Below, piece after piece: positions 45,566-53,923 of a stretch of DNA of 64,000 nt (within the stretch, counting starts at the first letter, position 1; the number at the start of each line of letters is the position of its first letter). The stretch spans positions 372,001 to 436,000 of the forward strand of contig JAUIFH010000003.1 of the NCBI GenBank assembly GCA_030429495.1, given 5' to 3'. Both the position numbers and the translations under genes were made by a program. The notes under the pieces are model-generated. The model saw only the letters and a program-made list of their open reading frames with translations, did not search any database and was not told the DNA's origin. Source of the stretch: Alphaproteobacteria bacterium. GTDB taxonomy: Bacteria > Pseudomonadota > Alphaproteobacteria > Rhodobacterales > Rhodobacteraceae.

Positions 45566-48271
45566 CTATTCGGCGGCTTCCGGCTCCAGCTGCGCCTCAA
45601 GCCGCACCGGCACCGAGACCCGGAACGCCGCGCCGCCCTGCCCCGGCAGATAGGCGATCGTGCCGCCGAGATTGGCCATGATCTCGCGACAGATCGCGAG
45701 GCCAAGCCCCGCTCCGCCGGCCTGCGCCGTATCGGTCAGCCGGGCGAACTTCTCGAAGATCAGGCGCTGCGCCTCCTTCGGGATGCCGCTGCCATTATCG
45801 ACGAAATCGACGATGATGCGCCCGCCCCGACGGCGCGCGCTGATCGTCAGTTCGGGCCGGTCCGCGTCGCAATACTTGCGCGCGTTCGAGACGAGGTTGA
45901 TGAAGACCTGCACCAGCCGGTCGGCATCGGTGATCACCGGGATATGCTCGCTCGGCATGTCGCGATGGATGGCGAAGCTGCGCTGCGCGCGCGTCGAGGA
46001 CGCCGCCTGAACCGCGCGGCCGATAAGGTCGTGCAGGTTGGCAACCTTGACGTTGAGCTGCACCTTGCGGTTCTCCAGAACCGACAGGTCGAGCAGATCG
46101 TCAAGCAGCCGGGTCAGGCGGATCGTCTCGTCATGGATGACGCTGGCGTATTTCTTCTGCATCTCGGCCGGCAGATCGGGATCGCCGAGGATCTCGGAAA
46201 ACGCGCGGATCGAGGTCATCGGCGTGCGGAGTTCGTGGCTGATCTGGCTCAGGAACGCATCCTTCTGCACCGAGAGGTCCTTGAGTTTCTCGTTGGCTTC
46301 CTGCAACTGCCGCGCGGTGCGGGCCAGTTCCTCTGACTTGGCTTCAAGCTGGGTCGAATATTCGAGGATCTGCTGCGCCTCCGAGGCGACCGCCATCAGG
46401 TCCTGCGCCGAGACCGCCGCCCCGACCGCGAATTGCGCGATCATCGCATGTGCGGTCGCCGCGCCCACCGCGCCGGCGAGCCGCCTCTCCAGCTTCTCGA
46501 TGAAATCGGGCGTCGTGTCGGGCAGGAAACCCGCCTTGCCCTGCGCCTCGGCTTCGGACTGGAAGAAACCCTGCGCCTCTTCCGCGCCGAGGATACCCTG
46601 CGCCATGATCAGCAGATCCTCCGCTTCGGCGCCGCCACGCGACCAGCCGCGCGCGCCGGGGTCATGATCGAACGCATTGACGAAGGCGAGGCCCTGCATC
46701 CGCTCCACCGGGCCGGGGAAGGTGACGAGCGAGACCGCAATGAAGGAGCCGGCATTGAGCGACAGCGACCAGAACAGCGCGTGCAGCAGCGGATCCAGCC
46801 CGTCGACACCGAACAGCGCCCGGGGCCGCAACCAGCCGATACCCCAGGGGCCGGTCGCTACCAGTTCCGCGGAAAGCAGCCCGTCCGGCCCGAACGAAGG
46901 CAGGTAGAGCGAATAGAGCCAGACGAGGAAGCCGGTCGTCAGCCCGACGGCCGCCCCGACCCCGGTCGCGCCGCGCCAGAAGATACCGCCCAGCATCGCC
47001 GGCAGGATCTGCGCGACCCCGACGAAGGCGATGAGCCCGATGGAGGCTAGCGCCGCCGACCCGCCCGACAGGCTGTAGTAGATGTAGCCAAGCGCGAGAA
47101 TCGCCGCGATCGAGACCCGCCGCGACATCAGGACAAGGCCGCGCACATCGCCGGGCGCCCGCGCGCCGCCTTCCCGCAGGCTGAGCCAGAGCGGCGTGAC
47201 GACATGGTTGGAGACCATCGTCGCCAGTGCGATCGCGGCCACGATCACCATGGACGTGGCCGAGGAGAAGCCGCCGAGGAAGGCCAGCATGGCCAGCTTG
47301 CCCTGCCCCTCCGCGAGCGGCAGCGTGAGGACGAAGAGGTCGGGATTGGCGCCTTCTGGAAGGGTCGACAATCCGACGACCGCAATCGGCACGACGAACA
47401 GGCTCATCAGCATCAGGTAGAGCGGAAAGGCCCAGGAGGCGGTGGCAAGGTGGCGTTCGTCGGAATTCTCGACCACCATGACCTGGAACATCCGCGGCAG
47501 CGTGAGGATCGCGGCGGCCGACACGAAGGTCAGCCCGATCCAGCGCCCCGGCTGGAGCGGCCAGTCGGCGATCGGCGAGGCGCGGGTGCGCGCGGCGACA
47601 TCGGCCCAGCCGTCGGCGACGCCCCAGACAACGAAGATGCCGACCGCGACCAGCGCGACGAGCTTGACGACCGCCTCAAGCGCGATCGCCATGACCACGC
47701 CGTGATGGCGTTCGTCGGCGTCAAGGTTGCGCGTGCCGAACAGGATGGTGAACAGCGTCAGACCGCCCGCGACCCAAAGCGCCGTCGCCCCCTGATCGGG
47801 CAGCGCCCAGCCTTCCGGCGTGCCGGACGCGAAGACCCCGAAAGACAGCGTTACCGACTGGAGTTGCAGCGCGATGTACGGCGTCGCCGCCACGACCGCG
47901 ATCACCGTGACGATCACGCCGATCAAGTTCGACTTGCCATAACGCGACGAGATGAGGTCAGCGATTGAGGTCACGCGCTGGCTGCGGCCGATGCGGACCA
48001 GCTTGCGCAGCAGTACCCACCAGCCGATCAGCACGAGCGTGGGGCCGAGATAGATCGTGAGGAACTCAAGCCCCGACCGCGCCGCGTATCCGACCGCGCC
48101 GTAAAACGTCCAGGCGGTGCAGTAGATTGACAGCGACAGCGTGTAGACGATGGGAGAGCGCAGCCAGCCGCCACGGCCGCGTTCGGCCCGCCGCTCGGCC
48201 GCGAAGGCGACAAGGAAGAGAAGACAGACATAGGCAAGGCAAACCGCGACGAGGATATTGAAGGGGACCAT
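45566..48271 (-). CDS. Sensor histidine kinase with N-terminal SLC5 transporter-like domain
   Basis: A 901-residue kinase. Residues 1 to about 530 form a sodium/solute symporter (SLC5) domain of 12-13 membrane segments (YTLSLSIYCTAWTFYGAVGY, then LIGVIVTVIAVVAATPYIAL). A coiled linker leads to HisKA (SQISHELRTPMTSIRAFSE, His679) and HATPase motifs (NLVSNARKY, DNGSGIP, AGGAGLGLAI). The layout matches CbrA/CrbS kinases, which sense amino acids or acetate through transport. It has no receiver domain; a lone receiver protein is encoded just upstream. Confidence 0.93.
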   Translation of the reverse strand: MVPFNILVAVCLAYVCLLFLVAFAAERRAERGRGGWLRSPIVYTLSLSIYCTAWTFYGAVGYAARSGLEFLTIYLGPTLVLIGWWVLLRKLVRIGRSQRVTSIADLISSRYGKSNLIGVIVTVIAVVAATPYIALQLQSVTLSFGVFASGTPEGWALPDQGATALWVAGGLTLFTILFGTRNLDADERHHGVVMAIALEAVVKLVALVAVGIFVVWGVADGWADVAARTRASPIADWPLQPGRWIGLTFVSAAAILTLPRMFQVMVVENSDERHLATASWAFPLYLMLMSLFVVPIAVVGLSTLPEGANPDLFVLTLPLAEGQGKLAMLAFLGGFSSATSMVIVAAIALATMVSNHVVTPLWLSLREGGARAPGDVRGLVLMSRRVSIAAILALGYIYYSLSGGSAALASIGLIAFVGVAQILPAMLGGIFWRGATGVGAAVGLTTGFLVWLYSLYLPSFGPDGLLSAELVATGPWGIGWLRPRALFGVDGLDPLLHALFWSLSLNAGSFIAVSLVTFPGPVERMQGLAFVNAFDHDPGARGWSRGGAEAEDLLIMAQGILGAEEAQGFFQSEAEAQGKAGFLPDTTPDFIEKLERRLAGAVGAATAHAMIAQFAVGAAVSAQDLMAVASEAQQILEYSTQLEAKSEELARTARQLQEANEKLKDLSVQKDAFLSQISHELRTPMTSIRAFSEILGDPDLPAEMQKKYASVIHDETIRLTRLLDDLLDLSVLENRKVQLNVKVANLHDLIGRAVQAASSTRAQRSFAIHRDMPSEHIPVITDADRLVQVFINLVSNARKYCDADRPELTISARRRGGRIIVDFVDNGSGIPKEAQRLIFEKFARLTDTAQAGGAGLGLAICREIMANLGGTIAYLPGQGGAAFRVSVPVRLEAQLEPEAAE

Positions 48272-48555
48272 CAGCCGGCCTCCCCGTCATCTTCAGCTGT
48301 GCCCGGCCGTTCCGCCTCATCCGGGCCCAGCACGCGTGCAAGCAGCAGCGCCGCCACGATCAGCACAACCCAGACCGCGAACAGGTATATGCCGCCACGC
48401 GCCGTGTCGGGTTCCGGCGTATGGGCCGGCTGCCAGAGGATCGGCACCAGAATCAGGACAAGCCCGACTACCGGCAGCAGCCGCGCGGCGTCGATCAGCC
48501 GGCGGCGGCGATAGTTTTGCCGGGCGAGGAATCGCGGCTGGCGTGGGCGCGTCAT
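48271..48555 (-). CDS. Small membrane protein upstream of SLC5-kinase
   Basis: A 94-residue protein with a basic N-terminus (RPRQPRFLARQNYRRRRL), two membrane segments (about residues 26-42 and 57-75) and an acidic tail (EDDGEAG). Its stop overlaps the kinase start by 1 base, so translation is coupled. Transport partners of SLC5 proteins such as the DUF485 companion of ActP are also small two-segment proteins, but I cannot assign it to that family. Confidence 0.75.
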   Translation of the reverse strand: MTRPRQPRFLARQNYRRRRLIDAARLLPVVGLVLILVPILWQPAHTPEPDTARGGIYLFAVWVVLIVAALLLARVLGPDEAERPGTAEDDGEAG

Positions 48556-48586
48556 CCGCCGTCTCCCCGTATCCCGGCGCCGCGTC

Positions 48587-48955
48587 TCATGTCTGCGCCA
48601 TCTGACGCAGCGCCGCCACTATCTCGGCATTGCCGAAAGGCTTTGTCATGAAATGCGAGGCACCGATCTCCGCCGCCATGTCGCGGTCCTCCTGCCGGCT
48701 TCGGGCGCTGAGAACCAGAACCGGCAGCGCGGCGAGCGTCGGATCGGCCCGCAACTCGCCGAGGATGTCATATCCCGACCGGCCCGGCAGCTTGACGTCA
48801 AGCACAAGGACATCCGGCACCTCGCGGCGGATCACGTCCATCGCGTCGCTGCCGTCGCCGTGACTCGCGACCGTCCAGCCGTCGCGGGTCAGAAGGAAAC
48901 GGATCGCCTCGGCGATATGCGGCTCATCCTCGATCAGGAGGACCCGTCTGCCCAT
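48587..48955 (-). CDS. Single-domain response regulator
   Basis: A 122-residue stand-alone receiver domain. VLLIEDEPHIAEAIRFLL gives the acidic pair, VLVLDVKLPGRSGYDIL the phospho-acceptor Asp53, VLSARSR the switch Ser and MTKPFGNAEI the conserved Lys. There is no output domain. It lies 31 bases from the small membrane protein gene and is probably the partner of the SLC5-kinase. The start at 48955 is fixed by the family N-terminus. Confidence 0.93.
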   Translation of the reverse strand: MGRRVLLIEDEPHIAEAIRFLLTRDGWTVASHGDGSDAMDVIRREVPDVLVLDVKLPGRSGYDILGELRADPTLAALPVLVLSARSRQEDRDMAAEIGASHFMTKPFGNAEIVAALRQMAQT

Positions 48956-49047
48956 GTGCCGATATTCCTCCCCATGGCGTGTCGGCCAGCCAGAATGACT
49001 ATCGCCGATCGCACGCGGCGCTGTCAAAATCCGATTTTCGCGCCCGC

Positions 49048-50367
49048 TCACTCGCCGCCGGCGAGGATCGAGGGTTCGCGCCGCGCCGCGCAATCGGCGC
49101 GCGGGCAAATCCGGCAGGAAGCACCGATGGGCCGCTCGACCTCTCCGCGCTGCTCTGGCGGCGGAAGGATCAGCATCTGCGCCTCCACCACCTGCGGCCC
49201 GTCGAAACCGCCGGGGTGGCGCGGCTCGCTGAACGCATAGGTAAGGAACCGCTGCGGCACCCGGCCGGCCATCTCGACGACCGCGCGGATCGGCACCATC
49301 GGCCGCGCCAGCGCCTCGTAAAGTGGCCAGAGCGGGCAAGCCGCACCGTGGCGCGGCAGCGCGAAACCCGGCGCGGGCTTGCGGAAGGTGAGCGTTCCGG
49401 ACGCATCGCAGGCGACAAGGCCGACAGGCGGCGCCATCCCCTCCGGCAGGCTGGCCAGCCGCCGGAATACCGGGGCGAGGCCGGTCCCCATCCGCCGGGC
49501 GAGCGCCGCCGGATCCGGTCCCTCCTCCTCCAGCACCCTGGCAAATCTTTCCAGCGGCAGTGCCACGGCATCGGCTCGGTAGCGGGCGATATGGGCAAGG
49601 GCAAGCTTCCGCGCCGCGCCGCTCGCCAGTTCCGGCACACCCGCGATCAGGCTCTCGCCCGGCGGTGCCGTGCCGCGCTCCAGCGCCGCGAGGTGGTGCT
49701 GCGCCCGTGCCAGCCACGCCTCGACCTCCTCCTGCGGCGATGACAGCCCCGTCTCGGCCTCCTTGGAACTGTCGAGATAGGCGACAAGCGCCGCCGCCGC
49801 CTCGCTGAGGCGGATACTGTCCTCGAAAACGTTGGCGTGGAACCGCTCGCGCCAGTCCGGCGCGATATCCTCGGTCTCGGCAAGGATCGCCGCGGTCGAA
49901 CGCAGCGAAGTCACGGCCGAGACGACCTCGTGCAGCGATGCGGACAGGAACGGATCATGCGCCATCCGTTCGTTCAGCGCCTCCACCGACCGTTCGAGCG
50001 ACGCGACCCGGCCCTGCTGCACCGCGACCAGCGCCGCCCAGCCGGGAAAGCGGCTGACGAATTCGTCGATCCGGCCGATCTCAGGTTCGGCCTCGCCCGC
50101 CGACGCCCCGGATACCAGCCCCGCGGCCGCCTCGCGCAATCCTTCGAACAAAGCGCTTTCCGCCCCTTCGGCCAGCGCCGTCTCCTCGACACCAAGCGCG
50201 CCGGCCAGCGCGGCAAGAAGCTCCGCGCCCACGCGCCTGCGGTTGTGCTCGATCAGATTAAGATAGGCCGGCGAAATCCCCGCCGCGCGCGCGAGGTCGG
50301 CCTGCTTCATGCCGATCAGAAGCCGCCTTTCGCGTACCCTCGTCCCGGTCAGCGCCGACCGTGGCAT
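49048..50367 (-). CDS. XRE/DUF2083 (ScfR-type) regulator with kinase-like DHp domain
   Basis: A 439-residue protein. Residues 8-62 are an XRE helix-turn-helix (MKQADLARAAGISPAYLNLI). Residues about 135-200 form a two-helix segment like a histidine-kinase DHp domain: SLHEVVSAVTSLRSTAAIL aligns with the neighbouring kinase's SHELRTPMTSIRAFSEIL, with His146 at the phospho-acceptor position, and EDSIRLSEAAAALVAYL fits helix 2. The C-terminal DUF2083 region ends in a Cys cluster (CRICPRADC). No ATPase domain is present. Relatives regulate short-chain fatty acid metabolism. Confidence 0.85.
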   Translation of the reverse strand: MPRSALTGTRVRERRLLIGMKQADLARAAGISPAYLNLIEHNRRRVGAELLAALAGALGVEETALAEGAESALFEGLREAAAGLVSGASAGEAEPEIGRIDEFVSRFPGWAALVAVQQGRVASLERSVEALNERMAHDPFLSASLHEVVSAVTSLRSTAAILAETEDIAPDWRERFHANVFEDSIRLSEAAAALVAYLDSSKEAETGLSSPQEEVEAWLARAQHHLAALERGTAPPGESLIAGVPELASGAARKLALAHIARYRADAVALPLERFARVLEEEGPDPAALARRMGTGLAPVFRRLASLPEGMAPPVGLVACDASGTLTFRKPAPGFALPRHGAACPLWPLYEALARPMVPIRAVVEMAGRVPQRFLTYAFSEPRHPGGFDGPQVVEAQMLILPPPEQRGEVERPIGASCRICPRADCAARREPSILAGGE

Positions 50368-50464
50368 GACCTTTCCCCCCGGTTCCCGGCCTTCAGCGGC
50401 CTGCCCGGCACCTTTACAGGATTTTCAAATGTTCCAAAAGCCTTGCGACGCCGCCGCCCGCCGG

Positions 50465-50629
50465 TCAGCAATTCGGCGGCGCGACGTCCTTAACACGCTC
50501 GACCAGCGGCTTGCCGCCGACGCATTCGGTGACCTGATAGGGATTGCGCTCGCATCCCTGCAAGAGCATCACAACCGCCAGTGCGCCCAGCCCCGCCGCG
50601 AGGCGCGTTGCACCATGCCGTTCCCTCAT
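50465..50629 (-). CDS. Small putative lipoprotein
   Basis: About 54 residues from the ATG at 50629. A basic start is followed by LAAGLGALAVVMLLQGCERN, a lipoprotein signal with lipobox LQGC. The mature part is only about 27 residues with two more cysteines (TECVGG and the C-terminal PPNC), which could form a disulfide. An ATG at 50638 is also possible. Function is unknown; it lies between the regulator and the pyrimidine locus. Confidence 0.62.
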   Translation of the reverse strand: MRERHGATRLAAGLGALAVVMLLQGCERNPYQVTECVGGKPLVERVKDVAPPNC

Positions 50630-50712
50630 CCTGTCCATCCCCGTTCTGATCGTTCCGCGCAGGCGCGACCTGCCCGCCCGAGATAGACCGCGTCCCACGC
50701 GCGAGGGCAAGC

Positions 50713-50747
50713 AAAAAGGCGCGCGGGCAGTGGTCCGCCCGCGCGCC
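50713..50747 (-). terminator. Rho-independent terminator of the pyrimidine transport operon
   Basis: On the minus strand the stem GGCGCGCGGGC/GCCCGCGCGCC (11 bp, 8-base loop) is followed by TTTTT. It begins 8 bases after the stop of the binding-protein gene, the last gene of the minus-strand operon. Confidence 0.85.
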
Positions 50748-50754
50748 GGCTGCC

Positions 50755-51735
50755 TTACTGCAACGCCTTGTCGGTGATCTGGTGCGTCCAGGCCCCTTCC
50801 GGCGCCATGGTGATCACCGCATCCGACCCGCCCGACATCAGCGCATCGACGGTGCGCTGATAATCGGCCTCGTCCAGCGCGCCATTCGATCCGGCGGTCA
50901 GCTTGGCGATCTCGCCCATCATCCGCTTCTGGTGCGCCTCGGTCTGCGCGCCGGTGTCGTCGTTGTCGAGCACGATCATCGCCGCATCATCGGGATTTTC
51001 CTCGGCCCATTTCCAACCCTTCATCGAGGCGCGGACGAACTTCACCATCGCCTCCTCGAAGGCCGGATCGGAAAGCTTCTCCTCCATCACATAGAGCCCG
51101 TCCTCCAACGTCGCCACGCCCTCATCGGTGTAGTTGAAGTTGACAAGCTGGTCGGGCGTGATCCCCGCATCGATGACCTGCCAGTATTCGTTATAGGTCA
51201 TGGTGGAGACGCAGGCCGCCTGCTTCTGCAAGAGGGGATCGACGTTGAAGCCCTGCTTCAGAACCGTCACGCCACCCTCGGATCCGTCCGTCGCGAGGCC
51301 AAGCTTGCCCATCCAGTTCAGGAACGGATATTCGTTGCCGCCGAACCAGACGCCCAGTGTCTTGCCGGCGAAATCGGCCGGGCTCGCCACACCCGATTCC
51401 TTCAGGCAGGTCAGCTGCATGCCCGACGACTTGAACGGCTGCGCGATATTGACCAGCGCCAGCCCCTTCTCACGCGCGGCCAGCGCCGAGGGCATCCAGT
51501 CGATCACGACATCGGCGCCACCGCCCGCGATCACCTGGGTCGGCGCCACGTCCGGCCCGCCCGGCAGGATTGTGACGTTCAGCCCTTCCTCGTCGTAGAA
51601 GCCCTGGTCCTTGGCGACGTAGTAGCCCGCGAACTGGGCCTGCGTGACCCATTTCAACTGGAGCGTCACGTCCTCCGCCCAGGCTGCCGATCCCGCCAGT
51701 CCGGCCAGCGCGGTTCCGATCATCAGTCTCTTCAT
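50755..51735 (-). CDS. THI5/NMT1-like ABC transporter substrate-binding protein
   Basis: A 326-residue periplasmic binding protein. The signal peptide MKRLMIGTALAGLAGSAAWA is followed by VTLQLKWVTQAQFAGYYVAK and DQGFYDEEGLNVTILPGG, the THI5-like signature of proteins binding pyrimidine-type ligands (ThiY, RibY relatives). Its genomic link to dihydropyrimidinase and PreA/PreT suggests uracil, thymine or a dihydropyrimidine as ligand. It is followed by a terminator and preceded by two permease genes. Confidence 0.88.
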   Translation of the reverse strand: MKRLMIGTALAGLAGSAAWAEDVTLQLKWVTQAQFAGYYVAKDQGFYDEEGLNVTILPGGPDVAPTQVIAGGGADVVIDWMPSALAAREKGLALVNIAQPFKSSGMQLTCLKESGVASPADFAGKTLGVWFGGNEYPFLNWMGKLGLATDGSEGGVTVLKQGFNVDPLLQKQAACVSTMTYNEYWQVIDAGITPDQLVNFNYTDEGVATLEDGLYVMEEKLSDPAFEEAMVKFVRASMKGWKWAEENPDDAAMIVLDNDDTGAQTEAHQKRMMGEIAKLTAGSNGALDEADYQRTVDALMSGGSDAVITMAPEGAWTHQITDKALQ

Positions 51736-51775
51736 GTCGTCCTCTCCTGTTGCGGGCCCGTTGTCCGGGCCCTCG

Positions 51776-52678
51776 TTAACGCCGTTGCGACGGATGCCAG
51801 AACGTCACCCGCTTTTCGATGAAGGCCACAATGCCATAAAAGGCCGATCCCGCAATCGCCGCCACCGCGATCTCTGCCCAGATCATGTCGAGCGAAAGCT
51901 GCCCGATCGAGGCATTGATGCGAAAACCCATGCCGACGATGGGGCTGCCGAAAAATTCGGCGACGATGGCACCGATCAGGGCGAGCGTCGTCGCGATCTT
52001 CAGCCCGTTGAACAGGAACGGCATCGCCGCCGGAAGCCGCAACTTGATCAGCGTCTGCCAGTAGCTCGCATGATAGGTCGCCATCAGGTCGCGCTGCATC
52101 GCCTCGCTCGCCTTCAACCCCGCGACCATGTTCACCAGGACGGGGAAGAAGACCATGACCACCACGACCGCCGCCTTCGACTGCCAGTCGAACCCGAACC
52201 ACATCACCATGATCGGCGCGATGCCGACGATCGGCAGGGCGGCAACGAAATTGCCGACCGGCAGAAGGCCACGCTGAAGGAAGTCCGACCGGTCGATCAG
52301 CACCGCCGTCGCCACCGCCGCGCCGCAACCAATGACATAGCCGGTCAGCGCCCCTTTCAACCCGGTCTGCACGAAATCGGCCCAGAGGACCGGCAGACTC
52401 GCCGCGAACCGCGCGGCGATCGCCGACGGCGCCGGCAGGATCACCGGCGAAACGCCATAAAGCCGCACCGTCACCTCCCAGAGCGCCAGCACCGTCAGCC
52501 CGAAGATCACCGGCACCAGCCAGCGCGGCCCCTGCCCCCCTGCCAGCGCGATCCGCGTGTTGAGAAACCAGGCGCCGATCCAGAGCGCCAGAACCAGCGC
52601 CAGCCGGGTGTCATAGACCGCAGCCGCACCGACCGCCGCGATGCCGACCAGCCAGAAGCGGGAAATGCCAGCCCTCAT
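51776..52678 (-). CDS. ABC transporter permease (pyrimidine-type uptake)
   Basis: A 300-residue BPD_transp_1 (SsuC/TauC-type) permease. The EAA loop is seen in LMATYHASYWQTLIKLRLPA followed by AMPFLFNGLKIA. The N-terminus has extra membrane segments (AAVGAAAVYDTRLALVLALW). It overlaps the second permease gene by 4 bases (ATGA). With its paralog it would form a heterodimeric channel for the THI5-like binding protein. Confidence 0.9.
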   Translation of the reverse strand: MRAGISRFWLVGIAAVGAAAVYDTRLALVLALWIGAWFLNTRIALAGGQGPRWLVPVIFGLTVLALWEVTVRLYGVSPVILPAPSAIAARFAASLPVLWADFVQTGLKGALTGYVIGCGAAVATAVLIDRSDFLQRGLLPVGNFVAALPIVGIAPIMVMWFGFDWQSKAAVVVVMVFFPVLVNMVAGLKASEAMQRDLMATYHASYWQTLIKLRLPAAMPFLFNGLKIATTLALIGAIVAEFFGSPIVGMGFRINASIGQLSLDMIWAEIAVAAIAGSAFYGIVAFIEKRVTFWHPSQRR

Positions 52679-53538
52679 CTGACCAACCCCATCCGCTTCA
52701 GCATGGCCCGCTCGATCACACCGATGATCATCACCAGCCCGGCCGCGACGATGGCCGCGGCGAAAAGCGCGGCCCAGATCTGCACCGTCTGGCCATAATA
52801 GCTCCCCGACAAGAGCCGTGCGCCCAGTCCGGCCACCGCGCCGGTCGGCAACTCACCGACGATGGCGCCGACGAGAGAGGCCGCGACACCCACCTTCAGC
52901 GAGGCGAAGAGATAGGGCATCGAGGCCGGCAGCCGCAGCTTTGTCAATACTTCCCGGGGCTGCGCGTTATAGGTCTTGAGCAGATCGAGCTGCATCGCAT
53001 CCGGGCTCCGCAGCCCTTTCACCATTCCGACCACGACCGGAAAGAACGAGAGATAAGCCGAAATGATCGCCTTCGGCACCAGGCCCTGCAGCCCGAGCGA
53101 ATTCATCACCACGATGATCATCGGTGCGATGGCAAGGATCGGGATCGTCTGGCTGGCGATGGCCCAGGGCATCACGCTCATGTCCATCGCCCGGTTGTGG
53201 ACGATCCCGACCGCCAGCGCGATGCCCATCACCGTGCCGATGGCGAAACCCAGAAGCGTCGCCGAAAGCGTCACCCAGCCGTGATAGACAAGGCTCCGCT
53301 TCGAGGTCACCTTCTGCCCGAAAAGCCCGTCCCAAAGGCCCTTCGCCACCTGATGCGGCGCCGGCAGGACCGGGCGCTCCTGGCTCAGCGTATCGGCCAC
53401 GACCGCGCCTAGCGACACCTCCACGCCCGCCCGCGCCGCCTGATCGTAGGTCCACTGGCTGTTCATCCTCACCGCCGCCCCGTACCAGAGCGCAACGATG
53501 GCCGCGAGGACAGCGAGGACCGGAAACAGGCTACGCAC
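52675..53538 (-). CDS. ABC transporter permease (second subunit)
   Basis: A 287-residue permease of the same family. Its EAA loop is LLKTYNAQPREVLTKLRLPA followed by SMPYLFASLKVG, and the periplasmic N-terminal part contains LPAPHQVAKGLWDGLF. It overlaps the downstream permease by 4 bases and the upstream small membrane protein by 8 bases, so all are translated from one message. Confidence 0.9.
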   Translation of the reverse strand: MRSLFPVLAVLAAIVALWYGAAVRMNSQWTYDQAARAGVEVSLGAVVADTLSQERPVLPAPHQVAKGLWDGLFGQKVTSKRSLVYHGWVTLSATLLGFAIGTVMGIALAVGIVHNRAMDMSVMPWAIASQTIPILAIAPMIIVVMNSLGLQGLVPKAIISAYLSFFPVVVGMVKGLRSPDAMQLDLLKTYNAQPREVLTKLRLPASMPYLFASLKVGVAASLVGAIVGELPTGAVAGLGARLLSGSYYGQTVQIWAALFAAAIVAAGLVMIIGVIERAMLKRMGLVR

Positions 53539-53767
53539 GGCGCCTCCGGAACATCACGAGCGCGAGTGCTCCCAGCATGATCGCACAAAGCCCGGAAATA
53601 ACCGCCGCCGACGCGGCGTCCTGGCAATTGGCCGTCATCGTCCAATCGGAAGGACGCATGCCGCATCCGCGGTTTGCGAAATCCGAAATCGCAGCGAGGA
53701 AGACAACACCAGCCGCCATTGCTGCAATGGACGCGACAACCGTCAGGATGGGCAGCAGCGATCTCAT
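53531..53767 (-). CDS. Small two-segment membrane protein in the transporter operon
   Basis: A 78-residue protein with two hydrophobic helices (about residues 4-26 and 52-72), a Cys on each side of the loop (NRGCGMRPSDW, TANCQDAAS) and a basic tail RRRRA. It overlaps the permease start by 8 bases. It is not a normal component of this transporter type and I do not recognise a family. A GC-hairpin repeat lies immediately upstream. Confidence 0.7.
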   Translation of the reverse strand: MRSLLPILTVVASIAAMAAGVVFLAAISDFANRGCGMRPSDWTMTANCQDAASAAVISGLCAIMLGALALVMFRRRRA

Positions 53768-53777
53768 ACCCCCCCAC

Positions 53778-53853
53778 CCTTCTTCTGTTCAGAAATACTC
53801 TCGGGGGGAGTCCCCGATGCAATCGGGGACCGGGGGGCAGACAGCCCCCCGTC
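53778..53853 (-). repeat. GC-hairpin intergenic repeat, copy 4 (reverse orientation)
   Basis: On the minus strand: ggggggctgtctgccccccg (hairpin), a second hairpin ccccgattgcatcgggg, then ccccccgagagtatttctga and acagaagaagg. It is the only copy read in the same direction as its genes, between the ATPase and the small membrane protein. It has an extra hairpin compared with the other three copies. Confidence 0.72.
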
Positions 53854-53923
53854 CGCGGCGGCATCCGTCCAGACGCCTGCCACACGCATGCCATACGTTT
53901 TGCCGACGCTCTGCAGACGGGGT

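Noticed and set aside
48587-49717. A 376-residue protein with an N-terminal extension on the receiver domain
   Set aside because: The extension is an out-of-frame shadow of the XRE regulator; the real receiver starts at 48955.
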